Made by a program: the position numbers and the translations under genes. A stretch of 64,000 nt of DNA from Ascidia mentula (lineage: Eukaryota > Chordata > Ascidiacea > Phlebobranchia > Ascidiidae). This document shows positions 1-10,611 of this stretch, piece after piece; position 1 is the first letter of the stretch; every line of letters begins with the position of its first letter. The notes below the pieces were generated by a model. The model had not been told where the DNA came from. It saw nothing but the letters and a program-made list of their open reading frames with translations, and ran no database searches. Location of the stretch: the NCBI GenBank assembly GCA_947561715.1, contig OX387203.1, positions 5,890,001-5,954,000 on the forward strand. Reading direction: 5' to 3'.

Positions 1-2984
1 AAACACGCGGTCTATTCTAAAATACGAAAAATAGTTGCTTTATTATTTGGGCCAAACGTAGAGATTTACTTGTGTCGTTTAAACGGATGCGCAGGTACAC
101 AAAGTAAATATCTGATCGCAAAGCACTTTAGAAGAACCGAACTTTCAACGCGTTGCTGTTAACATCGAATATTTCTCATAACGCTCAACACTTTCATGTC
201 AGGAAATTCTATATTTGTCTTGTGACGTAATCGTTTTGTGACGATTACTTAATTGCGCCCTTGGTCTGACGGTAGTCTATATTTTTATTGGCACGAAACT
301 CGTTTGCATTTCCTGCTGTGGTCATTGGCCGAATTCAGGCAAAATAATAGTCAGTAAACGTAATAAAATAAGAAGAAGTGTTTCATAAAAACACACGACA
401 ATGCAGGATTGCTCCACTGCCCTACTTGACGCTCAAAGCCATCGTATCGAGATCATGTGGTTCGCTGGCATGGCAGCCAAGTCATATTTGTAAAGGTTGC
501 CTGGAAAGTTGTGCGCTTTCGCACCAGTAAACCTTGACCATAATATGCCCTGTTTAACCGCTGAACCCGTGGGTAGAGCGTGGGACCTGGTTCGCCTAAG
601 GTCGTGAGTTTAAGCCTCGCTGGGAGCTTGATTTTTCAGAACCTGATTCAACTTGTTAGTGGCTGATCCAGCTTGGTCCAGAAGCTAATGAACATGATAT
701 ATATATGTTATTATTTATCAATATAAGGTTCTCTGGCATCGCAAGCCAATAATATATAATTGAACCTTATTATCTAAATATTATTAATATTACAATAATA
801 ACATTAATGTAACCTATCGTATGTCGATACGTTGTAGTATTCATGCACTACTACGACAACCCTCGGGGAATGATTCCAGCCATGGTTGTAAACTGGGCGG
901 CGAAGACCGGAGTACCTACATTCCTAACTACATTGGAGGAAGCTTGCAAAAACTTCGAGAACGCGCAAAATTAACGACTTGAAGTTCTTGTTTTTTTTAA
1001 TTGATCAACATCGCGACAAGGTGGCTTCCCGAACTCATTGCGACCAACTTTACATTTACGCTTTTCGATGTATCTTCCGGCCAGAATTTCATTATTATGA
1101 ACCGTCCATGTCGCGCCCTTGTGTACATTAGCCGACAATCATTGACAAATCGTCACAGCTAATTTTCTCCCTTAAACTTTACATTATTCCTGACAACGTC
1201 AGCAACAAACTGTTTCTTTCCCTTTTATTTTCGACACGTATGTTATCTCAGTTAAACTTGGCATCTTGCTGCTCTTATTAAAGTGGTGACTTAACTCAGT
1301 GCAAGTACATGTGGAGTGAATCGTTCATGCGAAACCAGCAATACTGTATACGCTTGTTTTGCTACAATATTAACGCGTGTACTATTTAACTGTTTGCCCT
1401 TAATCGCTTTTATTGCGATGTACATCAGTGAACACAGTCAGTGTACTTTACTTTACTAATAACTGTTTGGCATAAGATTATAACGAATTCGTTTGAAACC
1501 GCTGCCGTCTCACAGCCACAGTTTTTGCTTAATTTGTACACATTTAACCAAGGAACGTTGTTTTTGCGCAAGAGCACTTCAGACGCCGATCGCTCCGCCC
1601 TAGCATGTGACTTTCTTCTGGCGACTCATGTAAAACGTCCTGGCGTATCGCGTAGCGCTATCTATGCACAATGCGTGGGCACTTGTACCCCTTTTAACGG
1701 CGTTTTTATTATCGCATCGCTTATCATTATACGTTTTGGACATGATTGCAAGTTTGGTATTGTGTAGCGTACTGTTGCATTGTGGGTGCAAAATGGACCA
1801 GCCAAAGTTGGTTGGTGAGAATCCCGGTCCGTACGTATTTGTGTCACGATCGTACTGTTTTTGTCCACTCTATACATTTATGTGTATTCACATATCTATC
1901 TCGTAGACGATACGATAAAGTCAACCCTGAAATAGTTGCCCTCTGCTTGTCACTTCATGTTTGTCTCTTGGGACAATATAAAGTCGACCTTCACCGTAAC
2001 TTTCATCCCAAAATACATTTCGGTTCAAGAGCAAGTTAAGGAGACCCCTCCAGCGAACTATTGTATCTCAAGAACACTTCCAGCACCGGCGACTTTTTCA
2101 ATGTCTTGCTTTGTTGTATCTGTTTAACGTGGTATTGTTTTCGGGAAAACAGGATTGTTTATCACATCTATCGGTATATCAAAATAAGTCTTTTTCGTAC
2201 ACAAAGGTTTGCGTAGTAAACATTTTTACATGTTATTCTCCACTGGTCGATTCAGTTTTACAAAAACTGTCTTGCGTCCTTTTCCCTCAATGTCATTGTC
2301 GCCCGTACTTTTGTACATATCGTTTGTATCGTACTCGTCCAATCACGCTTGATATCTTACATTTCATTTTATAATTACATCTATACATTATACCACTCGT
2401 ACGTTACGCGCTATGAGATCACTGCTCACTGCAAACGTGAATTTGTGCGCATTTATATGAATTATGTTGTGTTCGGATCGCGTATGTTCTCTCAAAAGCT
2501 TCATTCGTCACCTGGAGTAGTCGGTGATATATTTGTTCGTTTTTTTGCGTCATTGGAACAAGCGAATCTTACCATTGTCGTCGCATTGTGACGCATTATA
2601 AAGGATGTGTGACGTAATACAAGCATTTAAAACGAAAAAGATTTGTGTTCTAAGAAATGTTTCAAACAATGAAAATGTAATGTTTCAAACATATAATCAT
2701 GAGAGTTTTACATGTCGGCCAATCCACAAGTCCCAAAGGTTAGGGTTATTGGAACCAATCGTCAGTGAAGCTGTTTGGTCCGACCATGCGAAGCTAATAA
2801 ACTTCATGGGGATAGATGTGCGAGATGGTGTGGGTTCTAATCCCAATACGGGTGTATATGAAATAAAGAAAAGCCGAACAGCTGAAAACAATGCTTCAAA
2901 ACTACAGGCTCTAATTGGAGATTGGGTTTTTTATGCCTTATTACTCAATCAGAACGCAAAAAGCGCGGTTGGTTCTCATGAAAC
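1..2984. other. Gene-poor spacer at left edge
   Basis: No gene can be supported here. Short open frames occur on both strands, but they overlap one another, lack spliceable partners and show no family resemblance. The stretch holds a tRNA-derived SINE near 540-690 and a small inverted repeat at about 725-771 (arms of 9 bases). A B-box-like sequence near 2829-2841 suggests that another degraded SINE lies under the longest frame. Confidence 0.6.
540..690 (+). repeat. tRNA-derived SINE copy
   Basis: An A-box-like stretch (GTGGGTAGAGCG) is followed about 35 bases later by a B-box-like stretch (GTGAGTTTAAGCCTC), as in a tRNA-related SINE head. The tail AGTGGCTGATCCAGCTTGG recurs almost unchanged near 45325-45343, which shows that this is an interspersed family. 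It does not fold as an intact tRNA, so I do not call a tRNA gene. Confidence 0.5.
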
Positions 2985-3450
2985 ACCCCCAGGGAAATTC
3001 GCGTGCTTGTTTCTTCAATTCTCCTGTTTATTAGGGTCCCTGCAACGCAAATCAAAACGCTGATTAAGATTGGGAAACGTTTTTCTCTTCGCCTTCAATC
3101 CAACAACGTGTTGTTTCATTCGCTCAAGTTTTCACAAAGGAAGGTTGTGCTTGGTTTCATCAGGTGAGTCTTCCCATAATGTTTTGTAGTATTTGTATTA
3201 CGATAGTTAATTAATTTAAAAGGGGTTGTATAATATTCTTTAGATCGATCCCAACATTTGCATGCTCGTTGTTGTGTTTTGTGATGTGATTTGGCTTGCT
3301 TTGCATGTTTGTCACTGTCACGCATCACGTGTTCCTACTATAGCATAGGAAGAACACTAATATGGCGCCTAGCCCTAGTTAAAGCCGCGCGCGTAGCGAA
3401 TGAGGATCACGTGATGCATATTCTCGTAACGTTGGGGTCGCATCCGCCTT
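2985..3450 (+). repeat. Left arm of large inverted repeat
   Basis: This stretch aligns with the reverse complement of 9460-9900 over most of its length. Shared blocks include GCTGATTAAGATTGG, a block around TTGTGCTTGGTTTCATCAG, the GATCGATCCCAACATTTGCA region and a block around GGATCACG. Small indels and substitutions separate the arms, so they are not recent perfect copies. They could be the ends of a composite DNA element of about 6.9 kb, or two opposite insertions of one repeat family. No transposase is visible between them. Confidence 0.75.
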
Positions 3451-4337
3451 AGTTGAACATAATACAGATCCTTACAATGCCTCCTTGTTACAATGAACTT
3501 TTAACATAGGTTAATGACTGAGTATTCTTGTTTTTGCATGTGGCAACGGAGAGGTCATAATTCAATGTTTAAAGCGACCTTGGCGGTAAGATTAATCTGC
3601 AATTGTTCCTTTTGATACGGATTCAAATTTGGCAATTTTTTCAGACCCTTCATGCGTGGACGAGCAGGCGGTTTGGTATGAATTCAATATGAATACTTTG
3701 CATTAAATTCATTGGATTTGATCAATACAATTGAATGGAGAATTCATTCGCGAAGAACGTTTCTTTTAGGTCAGTTTAATATTAATTTAAGTCTTTAAAC
3801 AAACTATTAGTTACAATTCTAAGCAAGTGGAACCAAAAAATAATTTTGTGACCTGCTCACAGTGACAATTTTATTTTTAGGAAATCCTAACCTCAAAACA
3901 ATGCATTGTAGCCATGTATGTGTGAAGTAATCATGGCCACACAATCACTCAATCATCATCAATGAAGACCTACTGCAAGAAGATTTTTACGTATATCGGT
4001 TGTGCATTTTTACCTCGTATTCGCACGATTTTCCACTTGTTCCATTATCAGAAATTAGGTTGAGGTTTACAAGGTTTGTAGCTCTTCTTCTGGGTGCACA
4101 CAGAGGTAGTGCTACAAATGTTGCAAACGCGGACAGTCGGACGATGATAGCAGGATAGTGTGAAGTTTTATTAGCGTATTTGAACTGAATTCTTTGGGGA
4201 GGTCGACTGGGTCGGCGTGCATCGCATCAAAATCCGGCGTAAATAAATTCAAAAACAACCGTCTGTCTTTTTAAAATGTTGTCCGAATGTTTAGATGAAA
4301 AATTAACCAAAACTAATGAACAATTATTAGAATGTGT
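3451..4337. other. Spacer, nothing recognised
   Basis: AT-rich sequence lying inside the large inverted repeat. I see no coding exons, RNA gene or clear repeat here. Confidence 0.5.
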
Positions 4338-5170
4338 GCCAAAATATGCGCATAGAATCGTTTGCAACTATCATATATGTATAAATTAGATGTAGTTTTG
4401 GCCAAAAACTGGGTATATGTGAATGATTCATCTGAATGTGATTACCAGAAAATTTAAGGCATTACAGCCAGCAAGTTATTCAATTTTGGAAAAATTTAAA
4501 CAGTCGTGTTAGTGTTAAATTGTGCATAGAATCGTTTGCAACGATCATATATGTTGGAATTAGATGTCGTTTTGGCCCAAAACTGGGTATATACTCAAGA
4601 AAATCGCAGTGAATGATTTATCAGAAATTGATTACCAGGAAATTTAAGGCAATACATCCTGGAAGTTAATTAAATTCGAAAAATTTTAAACAGTCGTGTT
4701 GGTGTTAAATTGTGCATAGAATCGTTTGCAACAATCATATATGTTGGAATTAAGCGTCGTTTTGTCTAAAAACTTGTTAAACCCACCCTAAAAATTGCAG
4801 TGAATGATTTATCAGAATGTGATTACCAGAACTTAATAAGGCACTATCCAGGAAGTTAATCGTTTTATTGTTAAATTGTGCATAGAATCGTTTGCAACTA
4901 TCACATATGTTGGAATTAGGCGTCGTTTCGGCTAAAACTCCAGAAAATTGCAGTGAATGATTTATCAGGAATTGATTACCAGAAAGTTTAAGGCACTACA
5001 GCCCAATTAACAGGCAGTCGTGTTGGTGTTAAATTGTGCATAGAATCGTTTACAACTATCATATATGTTGGAATTAGATGTCGTTTTGGCTAAAAACTGG
5101 TTAAAACCCCCCAAAAATACAGTGAATGATTTATCAGAATGTAATTACCAGAATTTATAAGGTGACACAG
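4338..5170. repeat. Five-copy satellite, unit about 155-190 bp
   Basis: The block GTGCATAGAATCGTTTGCA, followed by a conserved run containing ATATGTTGGAATTAG, starts at about 4345, 4523, 4714, 4880 and 5035. Each unit ends with a segment containing CAGTGAATGATTTATCAG. Unit length varies by internal deletions and the copies differ at several positions, so the array is not newly made. It lies between the two arms of the large inverted repeat. I see no coding frame across it. Confidence 0.9.
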
Positions 5171-6239
5171 CCAGAATTTTTAAAAATAAATTTCAAAAAA
5201 TAAAATATATTGGGTACTATGGTCCACTGCTCCATCCGGGTTACTTTTGTGGGAGTACCTCATTACGAAAGATATTTCTGAAATCACTTCTGAAAGCATA
5301 TACGAATATCTTATCGACGTTTAAATCAAGAGATGAAGATTATAGCACAACGTTTCACCACACTACGGTAAGAACCTGCCGAAACATGGTGCCTATAACT
5401 ACATTCAAACGATTTTTCTTACTTTATGTTTAAACTATCAGCTGTGGCCGCAGTGCGTTCAGTCGTGAGGTGAGTATAGCGCTTAGTAGCAGTGATAGAG
5501 GTTACTGGTTCGAATAACTCTGCGCCTGTTTCTTTATTTACTTTCAACGATAACTATAGTGACAAAAGGGCAACTGCAGCGCTAACCCAGCGTGTGTCCT
5601 GATGGTCTGGTGGTCAAAAGAACATGTCACAATTATTCTGGTCCCGATATCGAACCTCCGTGTAAACCATGGCTCGGTTGTTTCAGAGCAGCAACAGGAA
5701 TTCAACGTCTAAGTCTCTTTTTTGACTTTTCCAATTTTAAGTAAAAATATAAACTTAGGTAACACTTTGACCACAACATTTCGTCACCAGACTTGGTGTA
5801 GAGGTTAACGTCCCCATCACACGATACTATGCACCAGAGTTCGAACCCCGGTAAAGTTCAAATTAATTCACTTCGCTTCGGACAAGTTACTTTTAGGTTA
5901 AAACTATGCACCAAGAAACTTAAGAGGGCAATTACTTTCCTAAACCCTCGTCACCAGCCGTGGTGTAGAGGTTACCGCCCCCCTCTATTGATGCTCTGCA
6001 CCACAGTTCGAACCCCGGTAAAGTTAATACTTCTTTCCCGGTAACCGTTAATTCACTTCGGGTTCGGACTTATCCCACTCTAACTAAATTCTTCCCGCTG
6101 GTGTCACCTCTCCGTGTGTGTGCCTGTCACGGATGGGTAAAAGTAATTCGGTAATTATCTCCCCCACCCCCGTTAACTCACTGAAATCAGGCTAAGGATC
6201 GCGGCCAGGTAGCCCTGCGTTTAGTCAGGCTAAGAAGTC

Positions 6240-6359
6240 CCCGCTTCTGAGTTGGCCACCGAGATCCGAAAACACACCTTATGCTCCATCAGGGAGCGCC
6301 CCACCAGGGGGCAAGTGTCCCATCAGGGGGCATAGGCAGGTGGCCAACTCAGAAGCGGG
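6240..6359. repeat. Perfect 21-bp inverted repeat hairpin
   Basis: The arms at 6240-6260 and 6339-6359 are exact reverse complements (left arm begins CCCGCTTCTGAGTTGG). The 78-base loop carries three variants of CATCAGGGGGC. This is GC-richer than its surroundings. It may be a small foldback element or a MITE core; no coding potential is seen. Confidence 0.8.
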
Positions 6360-6496
6360 TGCATGAGGAGATTAGTCAGCCAATGATTTTGCAAAATTTA
6401 AGAAAAATTTGTGTATGTCCCCTTGTTTTTTCTTGATTTTTTGTTTAGGTTAAGTTAGTTTTTATCAACCATGCGATGACGACTGCGATGATAGTT

Positions 6497-6725
6497 GGGT
6501 TAATCCCGGGGCCTTACGATTAATTCATTGGGATAGCGGTGACAGATGGGTTAATCCCGGGGCCTTACGATACTGGAGAGCATGTCATGGTAATTACCGG
6601 GACAGTTGTTATTTGTTACTGAAAGGCATTACATGAATTACATTATGGTTGGTGGGTTAAACCCGAGCGTTACAGTGGCGATAGTGATGGAACTTATATC
6701 ATGTTGGGTTAATCCCGGGCCTTAA
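6497..6725. repeat. Four short repeats of a GGGTTAATCCCGGG motif
   Basis: Related words occur at about 6497, 6544, 6652 and 6702. The first two share GGGTTAATCCCGGGGCC and the following CTTACGAT, and the last two are diverged. Spacing is irregular (about 47, 108 and 50 bases), so this is a degraded cluster and not a clean tandem array. Confidence 0.6.
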
Positions 6726-7483
6726 GATAATGCAGAGTAAGGTTCTGAATTTTTTCTCACTGTTACTGACTGCTTGAAGATTTGTTAACATGGAGATATT
6801 TGTTTATTTAGAGTGAAGGAGATTATGTTATGGAATCAGACCTCCGTATTAAGGAGGATCGCCAGTTTAAGTTTAAGAGGATAGTTCGAACCCAATGTGA
6901 CTTATCGGTTATGGAGAAAGATGTTAACTTTACCGGGGTTCGAACTCGGGTGCAGAGCATTACATGAATGTGACTTTAACCTCTACACCACAACTGACGA
7001 CGGTTCGTTGGAGACGGAGTTGTCGTTATAACTTTTGTTTAAAGTATTTTTTGAAAAAACAATGGGCGCAAATTTCACAGCGAGGTTCGAACCGTGAACT
7101 TCGTCCTAATGTGAATAGTAAGGAATCTTAACCACCAGACTAAACCGGGAGACGTTTGCATCATTTCTACACATTACAGTTGAATCCATTTAACCCTCGT
7201 TGGGTGATATTCAAGACACACTTAAAAACAATTGCACCCTTAAATGAATTTAAAGCAAGAAAAGTGTGTCAGGTCAGTTAGTGTCTGGAGTAGTTTGTGC
7301 AGCAGCAGGTTATAGGGTAAGCGGTAGGTTACAGGTTCAGAACTCCCTGACGTCGTGTCGATCATTGACTGGAGCATCAACGGAAAAGATAAAGGATTGG
7401 ATCATGTGCGAAACAACACTTATACCATGATGATGTGCAATCTACCAAAAGCGCGCAGGATAAAAAATTGAAATAAAAAATAC

Positions 7484-7715
7484 GTTAATATGTGATTAGT
7501 AAATCAAATCTGGATCAAAAAAACCAAAGGCCCCTGGCAGGCTGTCGATCGCACACCGTATCAATAATAATGTATTAAAATCCAAACACAGCGATCGGAG
7601 AAATTTACCAAAATGGAGAAACTGATGATGCCGTTTTAGGCGAAATATATTTTTCTCTAAATAAATCGATCTGAGCTGTCTGAAGATCGCTGTGTTTGGA
7701 TTTTAATACATTATT
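7484..7715 (+). repeat. Interspersed repeat with hammerhead-like core and 31-bp inverted arms
   Basis: Arms at 7566-7596 and 7685-7715 are perfect reverse complements. Between them, 7615-7658 follows the hammerhead ribozyme order. It has a 7-bp outer stem (7615-7621 with 7652-7658, one G-T wobble), CTGATGA at 7622-7628, an extra T, a GCC/GGC stem, GAAA at 7642-7645, and a two-pair inner stem ending in TT before the outer stem. A second copy lies at about 38972-39125. The repeat itself is certain; ribozyme activity is an inference. Confidence 0.7.
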
Positions 7716-9459
7716 AAATACGTTAATAATTTTATGATCAGTTGATTTTAAGGATTTGTTTTTCGTCTCATTTTTACCAGTTATGTGCATTTGGTTGTAA
7801 TGGCCAATGTGTCGCAAACACATAACTCTAACTCTTTATTTTCCGACTTTAGTTTTTTGTGCCCAACCTCGCATTCATGCTGGATTACTACTTATTTTGT
7901 CTCCAAATAGTTGGTCCCCCCAAACTTTGCTTTTGGCGGAATAAAAGGTTTCGATTTTTTGGGTCCCAATCGTATGTTGTCGTATAACCGTGAAGTGTCG
8001 ACCAAGCCGTACTTATGATGCAACACTTCAACGCGCCTCATATCAACAGCGATTTGCATGTTAGCTGCCTCATGCTACCACATAAATAAGGATTCATGGT
8101 CGTGTTAGTGAATAATCCTGATTCAATAACTCACTTGTACCACATACCACGCGAGTCCTGCTTCCTAATCAGGTGCGAGATGTTAATTTTGTTCGTGCCG
8201 GAGCGTTACGGCAATAAAAAAAAACACAAATTGTGTGAAGGCGGTTCTTGCTTACTACTATCATTTGCTTGTAGAGGTCCAAGCAGCGCTACAACCTGTG
8301 GGGGAATGGGTTGCATGTTAGTCGTTTAAAATTTTACATCTTTGTTTTCCTACTTCTCACCGCGGTGTTTATTGTTTTTATCCCTACATAATCGAACATG
8401 TGCTAGTTTCTATTATTTTGCATTCTGCAGCAGAAAATGTCGTTAGATGCATTTAATTTTTCCAAGCCTGTTTTTTTCAGTGACAATGACGATGCCAATG
8501 AGTATGCGATAAACTGAAACGAAGCGCTTCGAAGACCTTAGCGTGGACAACAAACTCGCTTGCTAAAAAGGATGTCCTTTTATTGTAATATATTACGTCT
8601 CCCTTTTTCCCTTTTCTAAACCAACAAACATATTTCCCCCTTTTTTTTATTTACGCTGTGTTTTTGTGTTTGCGCAAAAGACATGTGTTTTTTCGCTACT
8701 TTTTGTGCAACCGATTTTAAACAGTTGAATCGCATACCGCAAGTTAGCGTAACCATCCTATGCTCTGTGTTCACAACGTTGAAAGCAACACCGCCGTGTG
8801 CACCCGGCGGTTCAGCTATAAACGTCGTGAACGTAGTTTTCTAACTTACAACACAAACAATGCCGCGCCACCACAACAGAAATCATACAACAGCGAAGTA
8901 AATACACAAGCGTTACGATTAAAAAGGTGAAATAATCTTCCACGAACACACATCTGTCTTTCCAGAGTAGGTGATGTAGTTGCTGTGTTGGATTTTTAGA
9001 AATCGGATTTAAAACCATATTCGCAAGTATGAAAGCAAATAACGATTCCATATACCTGTAATGACAAAATTTAACAGTTTGTTAGTAAACACGTTACGTA
9101 AATTTAACGCAACACTGACCTGAAGTGAAAAAACTGGGCAAGTCTGTTCATTATTTGTCAAATTTAAACGCCAAGCAACAAAGAAAATTCCAATTTATAT
9201 TAGTTATTATTCAAGTGGAAAACAAGAGTCCGGGTTTGTTTCATTCTGAAAAAAAAGTTAATGATAAAAAATTGCCATGTTTTCTGATACAAACGAAAGT
9301 AACAACTCACCAATAGATTAAAGATGCCTCACCAGAGCTGAATCATATTGTCCAGGTTGCAGCATGTAAAATAAAATGTAACACAGTTATAAATATTGCT
9401 ATAATTTTACTAGGAGCTATTCACTACATATAATACGAGGTATTTTTCCCAGTCGTTCC
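7716..9459. other. Spacer, nothing recognised
   Basis: T-rich and A-rich intergenic sequence between the hammerhead-like repeat and the right arm of the large inverted repeat. Short frames on both strands show no splice partners or known motifs. Confidence 0.5.
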
Positions 9460-9900
9460 ATCATATTCGATCCCAACATCACGAGAATGTGCATAGCGTG
9501 ATCCTAACTAAAACGCACGTGTTTTAACTGCGATTTGGCGCCATGTTATTAGTGCTTATGCTAGTGTTGGAAAACAAACAATCATGCAAGGCAAGCAAAG
9601 TCACACCACAAAATAGAACAACGAGCAGCATGCAAATGTTGGGATCGATCTAAAGAACAACCTTAACAGGCCTTTAAATTAATTAAATGTTACAAAAGAT
9701 TAGGCAAAATTAACCCCTCACCTGATGAAACCAAGCACAACCTTTCGTTGTAAAAACTTGAACGAATGAAACAACACGTTTTTTAGATTTAACGCGAAAA
9801 ACGTTTTCCAATCTTAATCAGCGTTTTGGTATGGGCCGCAGGGGCCATGATATAGAGGAGCATCAAAGAAACCAACAAGCACGCAAATTTCCTTGCTCGA
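9460..9900 (-). repeat. Right arm of large inverted repeat
   Basis: Reverse-complement partner of 2985-3450. Near its right edge the sequence passes into the region duplicated upstream of both SLC17 genes: a block near 9945-10000 resembles one near 15555-15605, and 10150-10200 resembles 15765-15810, including GGCTGACGTACGTCA. Confidence 0.75.
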
Positions 9901-10611
9901 TGTTTCGGGTGTGACGGTGTTTCTTGAAGAAACCGTGCCCCTTAAGCAAAGTTTGTGGCGTTCCCTATGAGCAATCAGCTCTGAAGGAATGTTTGTTGGG
10001 TTTGGACAAGAGAAAAGGAGGAAAAACAGAAGAAAATGTAAAGTTATCGTATTCGTGTTTACCTGTGAAACTCTTACAAATTAATCTGTTTTGAGTCATT
10101 AGATACCAACAATTTTTTTTAAATTAATTCCAGTCTAATATTTGGTGCATGGCAACGGTTGGTGAATGGCTGACGTACGTCACGCTTGACTGATCAAAGA
10201 GTGTTTTAGCTGCTGTCAGTGATGATTTTTGAACAGATTTATCAGTAAGTTTCAAAGTGTAGGCTGAGGCGTATTTAAAAACCTACCGAACTAATCAATG
10301 TGTATAGTTTTAGTACATTTGCATACAATTGCAGACAAAGCTTAACACAAACCATCAGTTTCGTATTGCTTCGCTCACTCGTGCACCAGCCAAAGGGAAA
10401 TATAGCGCAGACATTTTGCTTGATAAGGGAAAAACAAAAAAACTATCCTACATCCCGGAAATTAGCCACCAGTGAAACAATGGAAATACGGTTTATGCCA
10501 GAGATCCCCCACAAGTACTTTTTACGAAGGGAGTAATACATGCTACGTATACATTTCTATTGCAGACAGACCTACAAATATTTAATATAGCTTTTCAAAG
10601 GCTAGTGCAAA
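9901..10611 (+). promoter_or_regulatory. Upstream region of first SLC17 gene, duplicated before the second
   Basis: Patches of this stretch reappear in order upstream of the second SLC17 gene (about 15520-16250). They include the GGCTGACGTACGTCA word near 10161 and 15773 and an A-rich block near 10430 that resembles one near 16060. Shared non-coding sequence shows that the duplicated unit carried its 5' flank, so promoter elements were probably copied with the gene. No TATA box or start site can be fixed by eye. Confidence 0.45.

Larger units (their letters stand above)
5440..7155. repeat. Cluster of tRNA-derived SINE copies
   Basis: At least six tRNA-like heads lie here. Two close copies at about 5785-5860 and 5945-6035 share TGGTGTAGAGGTTA (A box) and AGTTCGAACCCCGGTAAAG (B box). 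A reverse copy lies at about 6925-7000. Different tRNA-like heads lie at about 5440-5535, 5595-5690 and, reversed, 7080-7155 (B box GGTTCGAACCTCG). None keeps a full cloverleaf that I could fold, so these are SINEs rather than tRNA genes. At least two families are mixed here. Confidence 0.75.

Noticed and set aside
1441-2374. Chain of overlapping 60-108 codon frames
   Set aside because: Several frames on both strands are open together with no conserved motif, so none can be preferred.
2605-3063. 152-codon frame on the plus strand
   Set aside because: It overlaps the inverted-repeat arm and a B-box-like SINE word, has no family resemblance and no splice partner; probably a repeat shadow.
4338-5170. 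Regular repeats as a CRISPR array
   Set aside because: Units are 155-190 bp with diverged copies in a eukaryotic intergenic region; this is a satellite.
5785-6035. Possible functional tRNA genes
   Set aside because: A and B boxes are present but no seven-pair acceptor stem or anticodon arm can be formed; treated as SINE heads.
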